From positions 1 through 43,847 of the forward strand of contig JAFGQM010000020.1 of the NCBI GenBank assembly GCA_016935655.1: a stretch of DNA of 43,847 nucleotides, given 5' to 3'. The notes under the pieces are model-generated. The model made no database searches and was not told the DNA's origin. It saw only the letters and a program-made list of their open reading frames with translations. Shown here one piece after another: positions 7,491 to 13,816 of the stretch. This DNA comes from Candidatus Altarchaeota archaeon. Lineage in GTDB: Archaea > Altiarchaeota > Altiarchaeia > JAFGQM01. How positions within the stretch are numbered: the first letter of the stretch is position 1; every line of letters begins with the position of its first letter. Position numbers and translations under genes: made by a program.

Positions 7491-7742
7491 TTACTTCCTC
7501 TTTGGTTTCTTGGCATACTTCTTCAAAAGCTTGACAGCCTTTGCCTTGTCAGCCCCGTTGAGTTTCTTTGCCAAGTCCTTCTTCTTGACGACAGAGGTCA
7601 GCCAATTGGACCAATCACCTCTCTCGGCATGGAAGTTGTAGGCGTCATCCGACATACCCGGAAGGGCAGTAGCAAACTCCACAAGGCTTCTGAACACCTG
7701 GCCATCGCACGCATAGAAATACTTGGACGAATCTTTTATCAT
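7491..7742 (-). CDS. DUF5752-like small protein
   Basis: The 83-residue protein begins MIKDSSKYFYACDGQVFRSL. The sequence FYACDGQVFRSLVEFATALPGMSDDAYNFH followed by GDWSNWLTSVVKKKDLAKKL fits the small family annotated DUF5752, in which a helical domain is followed by a basic, lysine-rich tail (KAKAVKLLKKYAKKPKRK here). Its biochemical role is not known. A start further upstream (7811) is less likely, because the extra residues are not like the family. AGGAGGTAAG ending 1 base before the ATG supports the chosen start. Confidence 0.65.
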   Translation of the reverse strand: MIKDSSKYFYACDGQVFRSLVEFATALPGMSDDAYNFHAERGDWSNWLTSVVKKKDLAKKLNGADKAKAVKLLKKYAKKPKRK

Positions 7743-8044
7743 CTTACCTCCTTCAGGAAAGAGTTTATTATGTTGTTGATTTGGGAATAAAAATATATAG
7801 GTCTGCCACAACCGACCCTAAGGGTCAACACCTAGGGCTCTTAGGCTTTTTCCTGGACCTCAGTTTTTCTAGGCTCGTTATCACTGCCATCTTCTCCACC
7901 AGTTTGTTTTATAAGGGCCTTGCCCGGGAGAAGCGCCTCCCTGGGCGGACCAATCGTCTAGATATGCATCTACCAGAAGAAAAACATTTCGGTTGAAAAA
8001 AGGGAAGGCCAGGATGCCTGGCCTAGACAAAAAAGAAATCTGAC
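7743..8044. other. Intergenic stretch with several strong inverted repeats
   Basis: No convincing gene is seen in these 302 bases. They contain GACCCTAAGGGTC (a perfect odd palindrome near 7813-7825) and a GC-rich hairpin at 7927-7951 (GCCCGGGAG, 6-base loop, CTCCCTGGGC with one bulged T). They also contain the terminator-like hairpin annotated separately at 8006-8024. AGAAAAACATTTCGG near 7978 recurs as AGAAAAACGTTTCGC near 8210, on the other side of the tiny lysine-rich gene. A structured RNA or the remains of an inserted element are both possible. Confidence 0.3.
8006..8024 (-). terminator. Terminator-like hairpin downstream of the lysine-rich small gene
   Basis: AGGCCAGG and CCTGGCCT form a perfect 8-bp stem with a 3-base loop. 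On the minus strand it is followed by TCCCTTTTTTC. It lies 21 bases after the stop of the 20-residue lysine-rich frame and so would end its transcript. Confidence 0.5.
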
Positions 8045-8107
8045 TTACCTTTTCTTCTTCTTGGCTTTCTTCTTGACCGGCTTCTTCTTGGCTTTCTTCT
8101 TGACCAT
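8045..8107 (-). CDS. 20-residue lysine-rich microprotein
   Basis: The frame encodes MVKKKAKKKP followed by VKKKAKKKKR: two near-identical 9-residue units, 14 lysines in 20 residues. A good ribosome site (GGGGTGAAAAAA) precedes the ATG, a TATA-like ATATATT stretch lies about 15-25 bases upstream, and a hairpin with a T-run follows the stop. Together these suggest a real, independently transcribed gene. It resembles the basic tails of histone H1 and of ribosomal proteins and would bind nucleic acid by charge. Homopolymer-like coding makes chance occurrence possible. Confidence 0.5.
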   Translation of the reverse strand: MVKKKAKKKPVKKKAKKKKR

Positions 8108-8271
8108 TTTTTTCACCCCATATATTTTGAATGATAATATTATCCCAAGACCTTCCAGAGATAAGCTTTGTGTTGGGAAAAACTAATGGAATATAAATGT
8201 CTGTCTAAAGAAAAACGTTTCGCTTTTTAACATAAATGGACGTTTTTTATGTCCTGTGAGTCAACTAAATC

Positions 8272-8943
8272 GTGGAATTCGACGCAGAAGTCCTGGAGAT
8301 CATAGGAAGGGCCGGCGATATAACATCATTCAGGTTCAAGGCCGACATGGATTACAAACCCGGCCAGTTCTTCTTCGTCACTATAGAGGGGGACAAAACC
8401 AAACACTTCTCGTTCTCGTCCTCGCCGACGGAGAGGGGATACATCGAGTTCACGAAGAGGCTGACGGATTCGGAATATTCGCAGGGTTTAAGGAGGTTGA
8501 AGACCGGCGATAGCGCGCATATAAAGGGTCCGTTCGGGGATTTTATTTTGGGCGATGAAAAGAAGATCGCGATACTGTCCGGCGGCATAGGCATCACTCC
8601 CTTCAGGAGCATGTTGAAGTATACCGCCGACACGGGTTCCGACAAGGACATCGTCCTTCTCTACAGCAACCGGTCGCCGGACGACATAGCGTTCAAGGAG
8701 GAATTGGACGGGTTCGGGGAAAAGGGGAACATAAAGGTCGTCCACACCATAACGGGCGAAGACGATTCCTGGACCGGCCTGAAAGGGAGGATAGACGACG
8801 ACATGGTGAAAAAGGTCGTCCCAGACTGGAGGGAGCGGACCTTCTACGTCGCCGGTCCCACGAAGATGGTAGGGGTGATGGAGGAAATCCTGAAGCGCAT
8901 GGGCGCTGAAAAAATCAGGACAGAGAACTTCCCCGGTTACTGA
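8272..8943 (+). CDS. Ferredoxin reductase-type FAD/NAD(P)-binding oxidoreductase
   Basis: The 223-residue protein starts at GTG 8272; no in-frame ATG is available upstream. The N-terminal half is the FAD-binding barrel (YKPGQFFFVTI, then KHFSFSSSP in the place of the usual RxYS motif, about residues 30-52). The second half is the NAD(P)-binding domain (GGIGITPFRSML, about 102-113; YVAGPTKMV, about 188-196), and the chain ends in ENFPGY, the typical C-terminus of this family. No ferredoxin domain is fused. It would pass electrons between NAD(P)H and a separate iron-sulfur or flavin protein. A link to the ferredoxin-dependent hydrogenase 3 kb away is plausible but not shown. Confidence 0.82.
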   Translation: MEFDAEVLEIIGRAGDITSFRFKADMDYKPGQFFFVTIEGDKTKHFSFSSSPTERGYIEFTKRLTDSEYSQGLRRLKTGDSAHIKGPFGDFILGDEKKIAILSGGIGITPFRSMLKYTADTGSDKDIVLLYSNRSPDDIAFKEELDGFGEKGNIKVVHTITGEDDSWTGLKGRIDDDMVKKVVPDWRERTFYVAGPTKMVGVMEEILKRMGAEKIRTENFPGY

Positions 8944-8976
8944 TTTTTTATTTCAGTTATTCTAACTAACCGCTAT

Positions 8977-9094
8977 GCGGCTGTGGTGTAGTCTGGTATC
9001 ACTTGGGCCTTCCACGACCTTTTCTTAAAAAGAAAAGCTCGACCAAAAGAATCGGAGAGAGCCCATAACCCGGGTTCAAATCCCGGCGGCCGCA
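8977..9094 (+). tRNA. tRNA-Gly(UCC) with a 45-base intron
   Basis: The acceptor stem GCGGCUG/CGGCCGC has discriminator A. The D-arm is GUG...CAC, the anticodon stem is 9004-9008 with 9061-9065 (UGGGC/GCCCA), and the T-arm is CCGGG-UUCAAAU-CCCGG. The loop reads C-U-UCC-A, giving anticodon UCC at 9011-9013. The intron (9015-9059) sits between positions 37 and 38, the usual archaeal place, and contains its own hairpin CTTTTCTT/AAGAAAAG. No CCA is encoded. A TTTTAG stretch follows directly as a likely terminator. Confidence 0.92.
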
Positions 9095-9110
9095 TTTTAG
9101 TTTTAGTAAG

Positions 9111-9301
9111 ATGATCGAAATCAAAAGGGCCTATGAACCCCCGGAGAAGGGTGACGGATCCAGAGTCCTGATAGACGGCTTTGGCCTAGAGGGCTAACCA
9201 AGGAAAAGGCCAGGATAGACCTCTGGGTTAAAGACAGACTATGGTGGGGTCTGATCACAGGCCATGCGCCTGTATTGGAGGTGGGCAGGTATTCCACCTG
9301 A
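9111..9301 (+). pseudogene. Broken DUF488 gene fragment
   Basis: The frame starts MIEIKRAYEPPEKGDGSRVLID, the standard N-terminus of DUF488 proteins, and then stops. Adding one C after GAC near 9173 restores DRLWPRGLTKEKARIDLWVKD, the next conserved block, so a single-base deletion has broken the gene. After IDLWVKD the similarity ends and the frame runs to a TGA at 9299 (ending EVGRYST), so the 3' two-thirds are also missing. It directly follows tRNA-Gly. DUF488 proteins have no settled function. Confidence 0.75.
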
Positions 9302-9313
9302 TGGAATCGTAAT

Positions 9314-9763
9314 CTACTTTTTCCTCCTGCCCTTCTTTTTGGGCTTCTTCGGGGCCTTCTTCGGCTTCTGCTTCATATACACTATCCTCCTTACCATCAA
9401 CAACATCGTCAATACAGCCACTACAGTTAGGAGCAAGAAGCCAAACTTGGGCTCCTTCGCCACCGCATAAGCCCACATGGCTATGATTATTAACAAGGAA
9501 GCTACCATGAGCTTTAGGAACTCGGACTTGCTAGTCTGAAGCTCGTCTGGGGTGTACAACCCACTGGCGGCATCCCTGCTATAGCGCAGGAAATCATAGC
9601 CTGCCAATACCAGGACAAACGATACCGCAAGTAGCACAGAGGTTCCAGAGGGGAAGGGGTCTCCCCAGTACTCGTTCTGGAGTAACAGGTAAGCGAAAAG
9701 CAAGAGCAGGGCGTATTCGATTAGGGTGTAGGTGCCTATGGGGATCTTGGTGTTTTTTGCCAT
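9314..9763 (-). CDS. Four-helix membrane protein with lysine-rich tail
   Basis: The 149-residue protein starts MAKNTKIPIGTYTLIEY. Four hydrophobic segments lie at about residues 12-28, 40-56, 86-103 and 108-128; the chain ends in a strongly basic tail (KQKPKKAPKKPKKKGRRKK) that would face the cytoplasm. The family is not recognised. An upstream in-frame start at 9877 would add 38 residues with no clear signal and is less likely. It stands alone between the DUF488 remnant and tRNA-Tyr. Confidence 0.55.
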   Translation of the reverse strand: MAKNTKIPIGTYTLIEYALLLLFAYLLLQNEYWGDPFPSGTSVLLAVSFVLVLAGYDFLRYSRDAASGLYTPDELQTSKSEFLKLMVASLLIIIAMWAYAVAKEPKFGFLLLTVVAVLTMLLMVRRIVYMKQKPKKAPKKPKKKGRRKK

Positions 9764-9902
9764 GCTGTGAACTATAAGGGCTGAGGCTATAAAAATGGTG
9801 GGATCTGGTGAAAGATCCAGGGTATGGATATGTGGATGGTTTTTAATCGAAAAACAGCAAATATAACGCGTTTTCATGGGGCGAGTGGTCCCGCAACTTG
9901 TT

Positions 9903-10010
9903 CCCGCCTTAGCGTAGTCTGGTTAACGCGTCTGGCTGTAGTTGGATTGGCAGAGGAATCTGCTTAAGACGGTTACCGGAAGATCCCCGGTTCAAATCCG
10001 GGAGGCGGGA
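9903..10010 (+). tRNA. tRNA-Tyr(GUA) with a 33-base intron; anchor of the island
   Basis: The acceptor stem CCCGCCU/AGGCGGG has discriminator A, and the C1-G72 pair is typical for archaeal tRNA-Tyr. The D-arm is GCG...CGC, the anticodon stem 9931-9935 with 9976-9980 (UCUGG/CCGGA), and the T-arm CCCGG-UUCAAAU-CCGGG. The loop C-U-GUA-G gives anticodon GUA at 9938-9940; the intron is 9942-9974, between positions 37 and 38. No CCA is encoded. The 3' end plus the following TTTTACTG is the sequence that recurs four times downstream, so the gene is the likely attachment site of the island. Confidence 0.93.
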
Positions 10011-10110
10011 TTTTACTGCCCTCCGGGCAGAGTCTACAGTTTGCAGTTTTGAGTTTTCGTTGTCCAAGCCAGAACGGAAGACCGTAGACTGAAGACCAAC
10101 TTGACCGCCG
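9998..10110 (+). repeat. Attachment-like repeat, copy 0 (tRNA-Tyr 3' end plus tail)
   Basis: The core is the tRNA 3' end GGGAGGCGGGATTTTACTG (10000-10018). The tail after it contains AGTCTACAGTTTGCAGTTTT and ends in TTGACCGCCG (10101-10110), the same ending as in copies 1 and 2; copy 3 ends in a one-base variant. Here the tail is longer by an insertion of roughly 40 bases. The Fic gene stops 5 bases beyond it. Confidence 0.75.
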
Positions 10111-10115
10111 ACGGC

Positions 10116-11051
10116 TCAAGACTTGGTGACGTAATCGACACTATCCTTTATATAAGAAACTACTAAATCGACGAATGCTCTTTTGTCATATCCCTTGTCC
10201 CAGTCCCTAAGAGCCCCATAATAGGCCCGCTTCTTCTCATTCCGTATGTTGACGGGGGGGAACCCGTTCTTTGTCAACAAATAATTCATTATAAGCCTGC
10301 CAGTCCTGCCGTTCCCATCCCGGAAAGGGTGTGTCCTCTCAAACTCGCAGTGGACATATGAGGCCAGTATCACAGGATGCAGGGACTTGTGCGCTTTGTA
10401 CCAGTTGACCAATGTTTTCAGGCGGTGCTCGACATCCTTTGGATCCGGAGGCTTGAGATCTGAGCCTCTAACAAAGACGCGGACATCACGTATCTTGCCT
10501 GCATCGCGCAGTATCTTGGTCATTAGCCTCTTGTGGACAGCCAAAATGAACTTAAGGTTAAGGTCTCCACCGTACCGGTTTATGAAATCAAAGGCCTCCT
10601 TATGGTTCTGCACTTCATAGACTTCCCTTAGGTCCCTGTCTGCAGGTACTACTTTATCGAACAGTATCATGCCTACCTCCTCCAGCGGGACGTTCGAGCC
10701 CTCTATGGCATTGCTATCGTAAGTGAACTGCGTGAGGAACCAATCGAGGTACTTCTGCTTTGTGACCGGATCGAATTTTTTGAATGCTTCGGAATATCGC
10801 TCGGCCAATAGGTTTAGCTCCTTTTTCTCGGGATCTTTCAAAAGCCCGTATATCTCGTCCTCTTCCCCCTTTAGGTCTTCGATTCTGGATTCGAGTTCAC
10901 TTTCTTTGGATTTGCAGAGCTTTTCCAGGTTTTTGACAGGTTTTACTCCTAACAAAACCCTCGCTTTCTTGACCTTGCCGTGCATCCTCAGGCTCTTGGC
11001 GAGGAAAACGAATGTCTTCTTTCCGGATTTTATCTCTTCCAGATAACTCAT
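10116..11051 (-). CDS. Fic-domain protein (class II AMP-transferase)
   Basis: The 311-residue protein has the Fic motif HPFRDGNGRTGR at about residues 240-251, with the catalytic histidine and the anion-binding DGNGR. The inhibitory motif SNAIEG (about 112-117; S-x-x-x-E-G) precedes the Fic core, which defines class II, where the same chain blocks its own ATP site. The N-terminal ~70 residues are basic and helical, and the C-terminus ends at VTKS without an added DNA-binding domain. Fic proteins usually transfer AMP to a hydroxyl of a target protein; the target is unknown. It is the first gene after tRNA-Tyr, read toward it. A 9-bp inverted repeat surrounds its TATA box. Confidence 0.9.
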   Translation of the reverse strand: MSYLEEIKSGKKTFVFLAKSLRMHGKVKKARVLLGVKPVKNLEKLCKSKESELESRIEDLKGEEDEIYGLLKDPEKKELNLLAERYSEAFKKFDPVTKQKYLDWFLTQFTYDSNAIEGSNVPLEEVGMILFDKVVPADRDLREVYEVQNHKEAFDFINRYGGDLNLKFILAVHKRLMTKILRDAGKIRDVRVFVRGSDLKPPDPKDVEHRLKTLVNWYKAHKSLHPVILASYVHCEFERTHPFRDGNGRTGRLIMNYLLTKNGFPPVNIRNEKKRAYYGALRDWDKGYDKRAFVDLVVSYIKDSVDYVTKS

Positions 11052-11061
11052 TGCTATATTT

Positions 11062-11103
11062 ATTGTCTACATAAATAAAAAGCTTTCAAATATTGTAGAC
11101 AAT
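11062..11103 (-). promoter_or_regulatory. Inverted repeat enclosing the Fic promoter
   Basis: ATTGTCTAC (11062-11070) and GTAGACAAT (11095-11103) are perfect inverted arms around 24 bases that contain an AT-rich, TATA-like box read leftward. A dimeric repressor bound across the arms would block transcription of the Fic gene. Confidence 0.5.
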
Positions 11104-11167
11104 GAGGTAGCTGTCCACAACACCGGTTTCAGGTCCTTGGCGCCGAAGGCGTGTAATATAACACAGC

Positions 11168-11434
11168 TCAACCAGTCACCAGCCTAAAAAGCCTGCCCTG
11201 CACCTTCCAGGCGCCCTGCCACCATCCATCTCTCAATGCCCTACACTTCTTACAAGCCTTCCAAGATTGCTCAAGCTCTTCGGCCTCTTCGTCCCTGCCT
11301 TCGAGGCTCAGGAACACAGACTCTTTCTTATGTTCATCGCAATGGGGTATGCAAACCAGAAGGTTCTCCAGGCACTCGATATCCCCCACCCGAAGCCCCA
11401 AGTCCTTAAGACTTATCTTTTTTCTTTTTCCCAT
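11168..11434 (-). CDS. Hypothetical protein with paired cysteines
   Basis: The 88-residue protein starts MGKRKKISLKDLGLRVGDIE; AAGGAGGA 9 bases before this ATG supports it over an ATG at 11461. Cysteines are at CLENLLVCIPHC and CKKCRALRDGWW, which may bind a metal. The family is not recognised. It overlaps the 3' end of the upstream gene (11406-11903) by 29 bases, so both are translated from one message. Cassette genes of this kind are often single-lineage; nothing in the sequence gives a function. Confidence 0.5.
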   Translation of the reverse strand: MGKRKKISLKDLGLRVGDIECLENLLVCIPHCDEHKKESVFLSLEGRDEEAEELEQSWKACKKCRALRDGWWQGAWKVQGRLFRLVTG

Positions 11435-11903
11435 TTTTGGACTTCCTCCTTTTCCTTTCATACTTCCTCTGCTTTTTCTCTAACCCCTTCTTATCATCCT
11501 CAAAGATAGTGTCATAGATGTTCCACACTCTGCAAACAATGCAGTCCTGCTCGTATTCCTCGCACCTCTCGCCGTAGAGCTTCTCGATCTTCTGCTCCAG
11601 CCAGTCCTCGCAGACTGCCTCGCTATAGCAATCCGGACACTCCCAGTACTCAAACTCCTTTTCCTTTCCAGTCCACTCGACGACATCGCCCTCTAAATCA
11701 CCAATCTTAAAGGTATCTATTTTCTTATACTCGCCAGTCCCCTCTATTGGTATCTTATGCCTTCCAAAGAACTCTCCACCCCTGTAGCTGCGGTCAGGAT
11801 AGAGCTTTATGCGTAGTCTTTTGCCGCACACACAACAAGATCTCCAGATTACGGGTACTTTTGTTTTAGTCTTGGATTTATCAGTCTTCATCTTGGGCCC
11901 CAT
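11406..11903 (-). CDS. Hypothetical protein with two CxxC knuckles
   Basis: The 165-residue protein has CCVCGKR near the N-terminus (residues about 23-29), then WECPDCYSEAVC (about 88-99) and CIVCRVW (about 122-128), which fits a zinc ribbon or related fold. It ends in a long basic tail (KKQRKYERKRRKSKNGKKKKDKS) and is otherwise not recognised. The gene is in the first cassette of the island, downstream of the DUF4258/YgiT pair and on the same strand. A nucleic-acid-binding role is suggested by the zinc knuckles and the charge, but this is inference. Confidence 0.55.
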   Translation of the reverse strand: MGPKMKTDKSKTKTKVPVIWRSCCVCGKRLRIKLYPDRSYRGGEFFGRHKIPIEGTGEYKKIDTFKIGDLEGDVVEWTGKEKEFEYWECPDCYSEAVCEDWLEQKIEKLYGERCEEYEQDCIVCRVWNIYDTIFEDDKKGLEKKQRKYERKRRKSKNGKKKKDKS

Positions 11904-12020
11904 ACAACTTGAGTTTCTACAAAGAAAAATGGCATAGGCGACTACGCTTTTTGCTGCTTGTAGTCACCCTAACGCTTGTTTCTATGTGCCTACACTTCCT
12001 GTATCCCGTACTGAAAATTA

Positions 12021-12365
12021 CTAAGCCACATCCAAAACCAGCCTGCGCCTGTTCTTCACACTTATCCTCATCTCGCTGCCCTTGCTTATGTTCATGAAGT
12101 CGGCCAGCTCCTTTGGCAAGGGCAATGAAAGAGAGTTGCCCACCTTGCTCACCCTCTTCTTAACGGTGAATGCCTCAAACCCGGGCAAGAGCTGCTCGTA
12201 CTTTTTGCTGATGTCTGCAGCCTGCTCGGAGCTGAAAAGCTCCTCTTTGCATTCCGGGCAATAGAGGGCTTTGACATTTCTGATAACAACGTCGCCGTCA
12301 AAAAGCTCCAGGTCTGTCGTTATCTCCCTTGCCTGTGCTCCGCAGGCGCACTTTTGAGTTTTCAT
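12021..12365 (-). CDS. YgiT-type zinc-finger plus AbrB/MazE-type antitoxin
   Basis: The 114-residue protein has an MqsA/YgiT-type zinc finger at the N-terminus (CACG at 6-9, CPEC at 36-39). A helical linker follows, and then a C-terminal domain (KKRVSKVGNSLSLPLPKELADFMNISKGSEMRI, about 69-101) that matches the SpoVT/AbrB or MazE DNA-binding fold. Its start overlaps the toxin stop (ATGA). It would neutralise the DUF4258 toxin through the zinc finger and repress the operon through the AbrB domain. The classic MqsA uses an HTH domain instead, so the AbrB half is a domain swap. Confidence 0.8.
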   Translation of the reverse strand: MKTQKCACGAQAREITTDLELFDGDVVIRNVKALYCPECKEELFSSEQAADISKKYEQLLPGFEAFTVKKRVSKVGNSLSLPLPKELADFMNISKGSEMRISVKNRRRLVLDVA

Positions 12366-12640
12366 TTCGATAGCCTTTTATAGTCGTCTATGTCAGCCGG
12401 GCTGCTGGCCCAGCAAGTAATAATCCTGATTCCCGCCTTCATCTTCATGAAGATGGCAGTGCAGTAACGCCCCCCGACTCTGGCAACGCCCCGTGTTTTT
12501 GCTTCATCAAAGCCGGGTATCTCGACAAGGCCACTAAAGGCCGCCTCGATTTCCCCTGTGCGAAAGCCGTCTTCGAGTGCCTCTGTTATTGCGTGCCTTG
12601 TCCAAAAAACCCTGTACCTTGAATGGTCTTTTGATGGCAT
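12362..12640 (-). CDS. DUF4258 family toxin
   Basis: The 92-residue protein starts MPSKDHSRYRVFWTRHAITEALEDGF. The pattern of an N-terminal strand followed by a TRHA histidine and a glutamate-bearing helix, and the end with IRIITCWASSP, fits the DUF4258 family. That family is related in fold to MqsR and RelE-type ribonucleases and is regularly paired with YgiT-type antitoxins. The toxin gene comes first and the antitoxin second, the MqsRA order. A 12-base palindrome sits directly before the start. In-frame starts further upstream (to 12880) would run through the repeat and are rejected. Confidence 0.75.
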   Translation of the reverse strand: MPSKDHSRYRVFWTRHAITEALEDGFRTGEIEAAFSGLVEIPGFDEAKTRGVARVGGRYCTAIFMKMKAGIRIITCWASSPADIDDYKRLSK

Positions 12641-12641
12641 G

Positions 12642-12653
12642 ATGTTATAACAT
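12642..12653 (-). promoter_or_regulatory. Palindromic operator of the DUF4258/YgiT operon
   Basis: ATGTTATAACAT is a perfect 12-base palindrome one base upstream of the toxin ATG. It overlaps the expected transcription start, so the antitoxin bound here would shut off its own operon. Confidence 0.45.
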
Positions 12654-12725
12654 TGTATATTTGGGCTGTAAAGGATAAAAATGCCTTTCTTTAGTAAACA
12701 GCAATTGCTTAAAACCAAAAGATGA

Positions 12726-12848
12726 CCAGTTCGAAAACAGTGAACTGGAAACTTGAGGAAACCCCAGAACAGCACACCGAAAACCCTTTGATGCGGGAGG
12801 CGGGATTTTACTGTTTTCTGTCTAGAGTTCACAGTCTTCCGACCGCCG
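12726..12848 (+). repeat. Attachment-like repeat unit, copy 1
   Basis: The unit opens with a perfect 7-bp hairpin (CCAGTTC...GAACTGG, 12726-12748). It continues with an A-rich stretch carrying CCCCAGAACA, then the tRNA-Tyr core GCGGGAGGCGGGATTTTACTG split as 12793-12813, identical to copy 0 except for the first base. It ends with CTGTCTAGAGTTCACAGT and GACCGCCG (12841-12848). GGCGG in the core and CCGCC at the end can pair. It lies between the divergent DUF4258 and VapBC operons. Confidence 0.8.
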
Positions 12849-12896
12849 ATACGTGTACATGAGCTAGAAAACATAGTCACTCATTTTTATACTTAA

Positions 12897-12925
12897 ACGT
12901 AATAAACATAATACACGTAATAAAC
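12897..12925 (+). promoter_or_regulatory. Tandem operator-like repeats upstream of VapBC
   Basis: ACGTAATAAAC occurs twice, at 12897-12907 and 12915-12925, 18 bases apart. The second copy ends 4 bases before the antitoxin ATG. Direct repeats of this size are usual targets for ribbon-helix-helix antitoxins, which fits the product of the first gene. Confidence 0.5.
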
Positions 12926-12929
12926 TAAA

Positions 12930-13148
12930 ATGGTTAGCTTGACATTGTCTGTGACACCGGAACTGAAAAAGGAGATGGATGAGTTCCCTGAGATGAACTG
13001 GTCTGAGATATCCAGGCAGGCTATACGGAAGAGGATAGCTCTGCTAAAGAGGATGGACAAGATGTTCGCCGACAGCGACTTGATGGAAGAGGACGCCATA
13101 GAATTGGGCAGGAAGGTGAACAAGTCCCTCTCCAAAAGAAACGCATGA
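12930..13148 (+). CDS. vapB: VapB-type ribbon-helix-helix antitoxin
   Basis: The 72-residue protein starts MVSLTLSVTPELKKEMDEFPEMNWSEISRQAIRKRI, a short strand followed by two helices with the WSEISRQAI pattern typical of archaeal RHH antitoxins. The C-terminal half is an amphipathic, acidic to basic helix that would wrap around the PIN toxin. The stop overlaps the toxin start (ATGA). It would bind the tandem repeats just upstream. The operon is the only content of the second cassette. Confidence 0.82.
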   Translation: MVSLTLSVTPELKKEMDEFPEMNWSEISRQAIRKRIALLKRMDKMFADSDLMEEDAIELGRKVNKSLSKRNA

Positions 13149-13552
13149 TGAGATTGGTCGTAGATGCGAATGTGATATTCTCAGCCACGATAAAGGATGG
13201 GCTGACCAGAAGATTGCTGCTTACGGGCAAGTCTGAGCTTTTTGCTCCAGAGTTCCTGTCAGAGGAGATAATGAAGTATGCGGAGTACATAGCCGAGAAA
13301 TCGCATAACTAGATGGAAGATGTAGAGTCAGTGATAAAAGAGCTATTTGATGTGGCGGAGATTATGGTGATTGCGACGCCAGAGCTGGATCTTTTCATGG
13401 AAAAGGCCAGGAACCTAAGCCCGGACCCAAACGACAGCGAATATTTTGCACTCGCCCTTAAACTCGGATGCCCCATATGGTCTAACGACAAGGCCCTAAA
13501 GAAACAAGATGTGGTTAGAGTGTACTCCACAAAAGAGTTGTCTGAGTTGTAG
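13145..13552 (+). pseudogene. vapC: VapC-type PIN-domain toxin interrupted by an in-frame TAG
   Basis: The frame starts MMRLVVDANVIFSATIKDG and continues in the same register to 13552, but codon 56 is TAG (13310-13312), directly followed by ATG. The PIN acidic residues are spread over both parts: D in VVDANV and E in LSEEI before the stop, and D in PNDSEYFALAL and SNDKAL after it. Other genes in the window end in TAG (for example 3773, 5938, 7473), so the codon is a stop here. The gene is either dead or makes two fragments by reinitiation at the TAGATG junction. An intact VapC is a ribonuclease, commonly cutting tRNA or rRNA. Confidence 0.8.
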
Positions 13553-13595
13553 TGTAAACCGTCTTGCGGTCCTAGAGCGAAGCGATTTGTTAAAC

Positions 13596-13748
13596 TTGTC
13601 TCCTTAAACTAAGGAGGACAAATTGAGTTCACGGACAGAAAACTGTGAACCCCAAGAAAACCTAGAACATCAAACCCAAAACCCTTTTGTCCGGGAGGCG
13701 GGATTATTTTCTGTTTACAGTTATCAGTCTACAGTTTTCTGACCGCCG
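13596..13748 (+). repeat. Attachment-like repeat unit, copy 2
   Basis: The unit has an upstream inverted repeat TTGTCTCCTTA/TAAGGAGGACAA (13596-13622), then the hairpin region GTTC...ACAGAAAACTGT...GAAC (13627-13650), the stretch AAGAAAACCTAGAACAT, and the tRNA-Tyr core TCCGGGAGGCGGGATTA (13690-13706). It ends with TCTACAGTTTTCTGACCGCCG, split as 13728-13748. The distances from hairpin to core to end agree with copies 1 and 3 within a few bases. It separates the VapBC and wHTH-RelE operons. Confidence 0.8.
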
Positions 13749-13759
13749 GCCGGTTAAAA

Positions 13760-13777
13760 CCCTATAAATCTATAGGG
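13760..13777 (+). promoter_or_regulatory. Inverted-repeat operator of the wHTH-RelE operon
   Basis: CCCTATA and TATAGGG form perfect 7-base arms around AATC. They lie about 40 bases before ATG 13817, just upstream of an AT-rich TATA-like box (ATATATTTTTATAGG). A third half-site, TATAGG, is at 13792-13797. Confidence 0.5.
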
Positions 13778-13816
13778 AAAGCATATATTTTTATAGGAAA
13801 ATCGTCTAATTAAACC

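Noticed and set aside
7781..7996. A 71-residue plus-strand frame after the MATE gene.
   Set aside because: It runs through several inverted repeats, has no ribosome site and shows no domain-like pattern.
12641..12880. An N-terminal extension of the DUF4258 toxin up to 12880.
   Set aside because: It would read through the operator palindrome and the whole repeat copy 1; MPSKDHS at 12640 fits the family start.
13310..13312. TAG in vapC read as a recoded sense codon (for example pyrrolysine).
   Set aside because: Several genes in the window end in TAG with unrelated sequence behind it, so TAG is an ordinary stop codon here.
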